From Actinomycetota bacterium (GTDB lineage Bacteria > Actinomycetota > Coriobacteriia > Anaerosomatales > JAHIQC01), in assembly GCA_018902765.1 (NCBI GenBank), contig JAHIQC010000360.1:1-7720 (forward strand): a DNA stretch of 7,720 bases, in the 5' to 3' direction. Positions 5,506 to 7,720 of this stretch are shown piece by piece. Below the pieces are notes generated by a model, which saw only the letters and a program-made list of their open reading frames with translations, had not been told where the DNA came from and did no database searches. The stretch's first letter is position 1. Each line of letters starts with the position of its first letter. The translations under genes and the position numbers were made by a program.

Positions 5506-5590
5506 GTCGAACGTGTTAGGCATGAGCAGCGGCCCATACCCTCTCTTCCGCAGTCTACCTTTCGCCGTCTGCTCGATGCCTTGGTTAGTC
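5506..5590 (-). repeat. attC site of cassette 2
   Basis: 85-base attC, minus-strand orientation. R'' is GACTAAC (plus strand gttagtc, 5584-5590); R' is GTTCGAC (plus strand gtcgaac, 5506-5512). The arms ggcatgagcag and ctgctcgatgcc pair with one extra G in the high-coordinate arm. It is a close relative of the attC at 1321-1405. The VapC stop codon TAA is part of its R'' box. Confidence 0.95.
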
Positions 5591-5965
5591 AGACCTCGCC
5601 GAGACATACTTCACGTCAGCCACACCCTCGAAGTGGGCATCCTGAGTCCAGAAGGTCGCGCCCCTGGCACGCGCCATGGACAGGATGATGGCATCAGCCA
5701 TGGGAAGTGAGGCCTCGACACTGAGCCGCGCCGCCTCGATCGCAGAGGCGCTTGTGAGCTCAACGACTTCACCTTGCTGCATGAGCGCCACTGCTTCGAG
5801 CGCCGCACCCTCGCCACGGTCGAGGAGCACGCGCTTGAATACCTCGTAGACGGTGATGACTGGCACGATGAGCGAGGGTGCGTCGGACAGCGGCGTGGAG
5901 AAGAACTCCGCGTTGCGCCCATCGCCGAAGAACTCCAGCCACCCTGACGAGTCGACAACGTTCAT
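5585..5965 (-). CDS. vapC: VapC-type PIN-domain ribonuclease toxin
   Basis: A 126-residue PIN-domain protein, predicted to be a magnesium-dependent ribonuclease acting on tRNA or rRNA. The acidic residues expected in the active site are all visible: D5 (VVDSSGW), E41 (VYEVFK), D91 (MADAIIL) and D109 (TQDAHF). Length is normal. ATG at 5965 overlaps the antitoxin stop by 4 bases (ATGA), so the two are translationally coupled. The TAA stop is formed by the R'' core box of the cassette's attC, a frequent feature of integron cassette genes. It appears fully functional. Confidence 0.95.
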   Translation of the reverse strand: MNVVDSSGWLEFFGDGRNAEFFSTPLSDAPSLIVPVITVYEVFKRVLLDRGEGAALEAVALMQQGEVVELTSASAIEAARLSVEASLPMADAIILSMARARGATFWTQDAHFEGVADVKYVSARSD

Positions 5966-6168
5966 ACACGGTCCTCGTCACGCTCGACGGTGGAGTCAAT
6001 GCCGGCGAGGAACCCGCGCATGCTCGAGATGGGGCGTACCGGAACGAACTCGATGCGGCCGTCGTACTCGATGGCCTGCACCCGCTGACCTGGATGCAGA
6101 TCAAGACGCTCGCGGATCGTCTTGGGGATTACCACTTGGAACTTGGGCGAGATGGTGACCGTTGTCAT
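5962..6168 (-). CDS. vapB: VapB-type antitoxin, AbrB/SpoVT domain
   Basis: A 68-residue antitoxin and autorepressor paired with the PIN toxin. Residues 3-43 form the swapped-hairpin AbrB/SpoVT DNA-binding domain: VTISPKFQVVIPKTIRERL followed by PGQRVQAIEYDGRIEFVPV. The C-terminal 25 residues (RPISSMRGFLAG..) are the toxin-binding tail. An in-frame ATG at 6306 would add residues encoded by the attC; ATG at 6168 is right, with AAGGAG six bases upstream and the canonical MTTVTISPK start. It overlaps vapC by 4 bases. A promoter with two short inverted repeats lies directly upstream. Confidence 0.95.
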   Translation of the reverse strand: MTTVTISPKFQVVIPKTIRERLDLHPGQRVQAIEYDGRIEFVPVRPISSMRGFLAGIDSTVERDEDRV

Positions 6169-6193
6169 CACGGACTCCTTATCGATGCTGATT

Positions 6194-6235
6194 TTGTACA
6201 ACATACAGTATATCGACAGGAGTTTGGTATGGCAA
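6194..6235 (-). promoter_or_regulatory. vapBC promoter with putative operator
   Basis: On the minus strand TTGCCA (6235-6230) and TATACT (6212-6207) are separated by exactly 17 bases, a good sigma-70-type promoter. The -10 box lies in an imperfect inverted repeat ATATAC-T-GTATGT (6213-6201), and the perfect palindrome TTGTACAA (6201-6194) covers the expected transcription start. Both are in the place where the VapBC complex would bind for autorepression. The region is AT-rich against GC-rich surroundings. Confidence 0.7.
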
Positions 6236-6255
6236 CGCCGCGGTCGCAGGGTTCT

Positions 6256-6339
6256 GACTAACGTGTTGCGCTTGAGCAGGCGCTCAGCGCTTTCATCACA
6301 ATACAACTCCTGGCGCTCTGCTCGAAGCGCTTGTTAGGA
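6256..6339 (-). repeat. attC site of cassette 1
   Basis: 84-base attC, minus-strand orientation. R'' is TCCTAAC (plus strand gttagga, 6333-6339); R' is GTTAGTC (plus strand gactaac, 6256-6262). The arms gcgcttgagcag and ctgctcgaagcgc carry one extra G on the high-coordinate arm. It is almost identical to the attC at 4816-4899. The TAA stop of the PIN toxin lies in R''. Confidence 0.95.
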
Positions 6340-6759
6340 GTCTCCCGCGCGACCCGCGGTACGCACAAACTCCACGAACTGCGCCGGCGAGAGGACCGTA
6401 ACGCCGACTCGCATATCTGGCGGAAAATGGACCAGGTTGCCTGTCACCAAGGAGTCGGCTCCACAGGCGGCTGCGACCTCGAGGAACGGCTCATCATCCG
6501 GATCCGGGAGGCGCTGGTCGAGCGGCGCGGACACGACGACCTCACTTCGAAAGTCGATGTAGTCGAGAAGCGCCGCAACCGAGTCGGGGTCGAACCCGAA
6601 CTTGGGCCGTGCAAGCACGTCGTCGTACTCAGCGAGAAGACGCGCATCGACACAGAGAACCACCGCCCCCGACGAGACCATCCGGACTATCTCGCCAGGA
6701 GGTCCAAACGGCGAGATTAGACCCGAGACCAGCACGTTTGTGTCGAGGACAATCCTCAA
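6334..6759 (-). CDS. PIN-domain toxin of the COG1569 family
   Basis: A 141-residue putative toxin ribonuclease, distinct from the VapC of cassette 2. Active-site pattern: D6 in IVLDTNVLVSGL, E44 in LLAEYDDVL, the acidic cluster LPDPDDEPFLEVA around residues 84-95, and TGN-HFP at 106-113. The asparagine in place of a final aspartate (TGN rather than TGD) is usual in this family rather than a defect. The start is TTG at 6759, since an in-frame stop lies two codons upstream; it overlaps the antitoxin stop as TTGA, giving coupled translation. The stop TAA is formed by the attC R'' box. Family toxicity is inferred from the pairing with a Phd-type antitoxin. Confidence 0.92.
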   Translation of the reverse strand: MRIVLDTNVLVSGLISPFGPPGEIVRMVSSGAVVLCVDARLLAEYDDVLARPKFGFDPDSVAALLDYIDFRSEVVVSAPLDQRLPDPDDEPFLEVAAACGADSLVTGNLVHFPPDMRVGVTVLSPAQFVEFVRTAGRAGDS

Positions 6760-7043
6760 CGACTACGCGCCTCGCGAACGGCAGCAATCTCAGCGGCGAT
6801 ATCGTCTGAGGTGAGCGCATCGGCGCCACGCGCGACAGACCTACGCTGCATGGAGGAAACCGCATCGATTGCACGATTCTGCCGAAACGCCGCGAGCGAC
6901 TCCTCGAGATTGGACTCGTTGACCGCCGCCAGAATGGCCACAGGACGGCCGTTGCTTGTGATGACCATCTCACGCTCATCGGGCAGGTCGCGCCAGATAT
7001 CTGCCGACTTGCCCCGCAGGTCACGAACGCTTACGAACTTCAT
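6756..7043 (-). CDS. Phd/YefM family antitoxin
   Basis: A 95-residue type II antitoxin and autorepressor. The N-terminal fold VSVRDLRGKSADIWRDLPDEREMVITSNGRPVAIL is the Phd/YefM DNA-binding and dimerisation domain (PF02604). The C-terminal half (ESLAAFRQNRAIDAVSSMQ.., then TSDDIAAEIAAVREARSR) is helical and should cover the toxin. ATG at 7043 follows GGAGG (7054-7050) with 6 bases of spacing. It shares a 4-base overlap with the PIN toxin. The palindrome ATTGTG-TG-CACAAT just upstream is a likely autoregulatory operator. Confidence 0.94.
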   Translation of the reverse strand: MKFVSVRDLRGKSADIWRDLPDEREMVITSNGRPVAILAAVNESNLEESLAAFRQNRAIDAVSSMQRRSVARGADALTSDDIAAEIAAVREARSR

Positions 7044-7058
7044 AGCCCGCCTCCAATC

Positions 7059-7102
7059 GTGCCCCTATTGTGCACACAATCGTCACCCAGTGCAAGGGGC
7101 AC
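7059..7102 (-). promoter_or_regulatory. Phd/PIN promoter-operator with nested inverted repeats
   Basis: The plus strand shows a perfect 8-base inverted repeat gtgcccct (7059-7066) and aggggcac (7095-7102). Inside it is the palindrome attgtg-ca-cacaat (7067-7080). On the minus strand TTGCAC (7098-7093) lies 17 bases before CACAAT, a usable but weak promoter. The inner palindrome overlaps the -10 region, where a Phd/YefM antitoxin dimer would repress. Confidence 0.55.
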
Positions 7103-7119
7103 GCGGCTTTGGGGAGTAC

Positions 7120-7188
7120 TCCTAACGTGATTGCGCTTAACTCGCGCGCTTGCGCTTTCATTATGCGACATCATGCGCGCGTCGAGTT
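7120..7188 (-). repeat. attC remnant interrupted by the IS110-family element
   Basis: The R' half is intact: GTTAGGA (plus strand tcctaac, 7120-7126) followed by acgtgattgcgctt and gcgctttcat, matching the attC sites at 6256 and 4816. The arm aactcgcgcgc (7139-7149) pairs with gcgcgcgtcgagtt (7175-7188), with extra bases on the high-coordinate arm as in the other attC sites. Just after gagtt the expected continuation toward an R'' box stops, and unrelated sequence leads straight into the transposase stop codon. The R'' box is missing from the window. Confidence 0.78.
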
Positions 7189-7720
7189 TGCTCCTATGTC
7201 AACTCTACACCGCGACGGCGACGATACCTCCCGTGAAGTCCGCTCGGACCACGGTCGCGGCTCGGGCGTGCTCGTCCCTGAGCATCGTCTTGTAGAGCGT
7301 TCGTGAGATATGGCGCTTGAGACACCTGAGCGCCTCTCGCTTGCTCATCCCCTCCCCCTTCTTGCGCTCCATGAACGTGATCGCTGGTGGATGCATGCGG
7401 GCCTGGGTGAGAGCAATCATGTGGATCGTGGAGTTCAAGCTGCGGTTACCGGTACGGTTCAAGCGGTGTCTGTCCGACTTGCCCGATGAGACAGGCAGTG
7501 GAGCGGTGCCCACATGCATGGCGAACGCCGCGTCACTCCTGAAACGTGATGCGCCCGCTGTCTGGCCGATAAGCTGCGCGGCCGACAGTGCTGAGCACCC
7601 CGGTATCTCCATGAGCTCGGGCCCCAGGACTCTCATCCGATCGCGTATCTCTCGCTCGAGGTCCCGGATGTTTCTCGTGAGATCGCGACAGCGCCCGACC
7701 TGTTCGAGTGCGATGCGCCT
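7189..7720 (-). mobile_element. IS110-family insertion sequence (right-hand end only, partial)
   Basis: The sequence from about 7189 to the window edge belongs to an IS110-family element inserted into an attC. The exact end is placed to within a few bases by where attC homology stops. Only some 16 bases lie between this junction and the transposase stop, so the downstream non-coding end is very short. That favours the IS110 subgroup, whose bridge RNA lies upstream of the transposase (outside the window), over IS1111, which has a longer end downstream. Confidence 0.75.
7205..7720 (-). CDS. IS110-family transposase (C-terminal part, runs off the edge)
   Basis: The last 171 or more residues of an IS110-family recombinase, which moves the element with an RNA-guided DEDD/serine mechanism. 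The frame is open past the ATG at 7636 to the window edge: the extra 28 codons give a charged coiled-coil stretch (LTRNIRDLEREIRDRM) typical before the HhH-like motif IPGCSALSAAQLIGQ. The Transposase_20 region follows: FAMHVGTAPLPVSSGKS with the SSG where the nucleophilic serine is expected, RLNRTGNRSLNSTIHMIALTQAR, and MSKREALRCLKRHISRTLYKTM. The N-terminal RuvC-like DEDD domain is outside the window. No frameshift is seen, so the element may be active. The stop lies next to the attC remnant. Confidence 0.93.
   Translation of the reverse strand, partial: RRIALEQVGRCRDLTRNIRDLEREIRDRMRVLGPELMEIPGCSALSAAQLIGQTAGASRFRSDAAFAMHVGTAPLPVSSGKSDRHRLNRTGNRSLNSTIHMIALTQARMHPPAITFMERKKGEGMSKREALRCLKRHISRTLYKTMLRDEHARAATVVRADFTGGIVAVAV

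Larger units (their letters stand above)
4822..5511 (-). mobile_element. Integron cassette 3 (RelE/ParE toxin-antitoxin)
   Basis: A 690-base cassette between the attC sites at 5506-5590 and 4816-4899; leading heptamer GTTCGAC and R'' GTCGAAC match. It carries a promoter candidate and an antitoxin-toxin pair in array direction. An attC-like palindrome with a perfect GTTAGGC box lies at its leading edge (5453-5507). Confidence 0.9.
5512..6261 (-). mobile_element. Integron cassette 2 (VapBC)
   Basis: A 750-base cassette between the attC sites at 6256-6339 and 5506-5590. The leading heptamer GTTAGTC matches its own R'' GACTAAC. It holds a good promoter, an AbrB-type antitoxin and a PIN toxin, all in array direction. 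Confidence 0.92.
6262..7125 (-). mobile_element. Integron cassette 1 (Phd/PIN toxin-antitoxin)
   Basis: An 864-base cassette between the IS-disrupted attC remnant at 7120 and the attC at 6256-6339. Its leading heptamer GTTAGGA (7126-7120) matches its own R'' TCCTAAC. It contains a regulatory region with nested inverted repeats and an antitoxin-toxin operon in array direction. Confidence 0.9.

Noticed and set aside
5427..5537. Longer addiction-module antitoxin starting at 5537
   Set aside because: The extension spans the attC and the promoter region; ATG at 5426 fits the family length.
5077..5688. A 203-codon plus-strand reading frame across cassette 3
   Set aside because: Antisense to the RelE/ParE pair and running through an attC; low-complexity composition typical of a shadow frame.
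6169..6306. Longer AbrB antitoxin starting at 6306
   Set aside because: It would translate attC and promoter DNA. The family start MTTVTISPK with AAGGAG upstream is at 6168.
1..6339. Regularly recurring palindromes seen as a CRISPR array or REP elements
   Set aside because: Spacing is 0.6-2.7 kb with genes between, and each palindrome has attC core boxes and an extrahelical base.

Overview
The window is a stretch of an integron gene-cassette array from a GC-rich, probably environmental bacterium. No rRNA, tRNA or housekeeping gene is present, so the host lineage cannot be fixed; a nearly leaderless promoter and the GC-rich codon use would fit an actinobacterium but do not prove it. The array is recognised by eight attC sites (two incomplete), each a 60-98 bp imperfect palindrome ending in RYYYAAC and GTTRRRY core boxes, that separate short segments carrying one to three genes. 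Three observations set the reading direction as the minus strand: the unpaired extra base lies in the high-coordinate arm of each hairpin, minus-strand genes stop inside or just before an attC, and cassette promoters fire leftwards. The integrase and attI are therefore expected to the right of the window and are not seen here.

From right (integrase-proximal) to left: an IS110-family element whose transposase runs off the right edge (7205-7720) sits inside an attC remnant (7120-about 7188). Cassette 1 (6262-7125) holds a Phd/YefM antitoxin and a COG1569-type PIN toxin. Cassette 2 (5512-6261) holds an AbrB-type VapB antitoxin and a VapC PIN ribonuclease. Cassette 3 (4822-5511) holds an addiction-module antitoxin and a RelE/ParE toxin. 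Cassette 4 (2076-4821) is unusually long: a DUF4386 membrane protein and a medium-chain dehydrogenase/reductase in one operon, divergent from a TetR-family repressor gene, with two palindromic operators between them. Cassette 5 (1327-2075) has one small three-helix membrane protein on the plus strand, against the array direction. Cassette 6 (605-1326) is a HigBA toxin-antitoxin pair with its own promoter. Cassette 7 (1-604, cut by the window edge) has one gene resembling the Imm26 immunity family with no room for its own promoter.

Functionally the segment fits a sedentary chromosomal integron: four different type II toxin-antitoxin cassettes, each with an upstream promoter candidate, would stabilise the array, while the remaining cassettes carry adaptive or unknown cargo. 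For all seven cassettes the core heptamer at the leading edge is the exact complement of the one in its own attC, whereas the two boxes of any single assembled attC often differ. This is what insertion of closed circles by site-specific recombination leaves behind.
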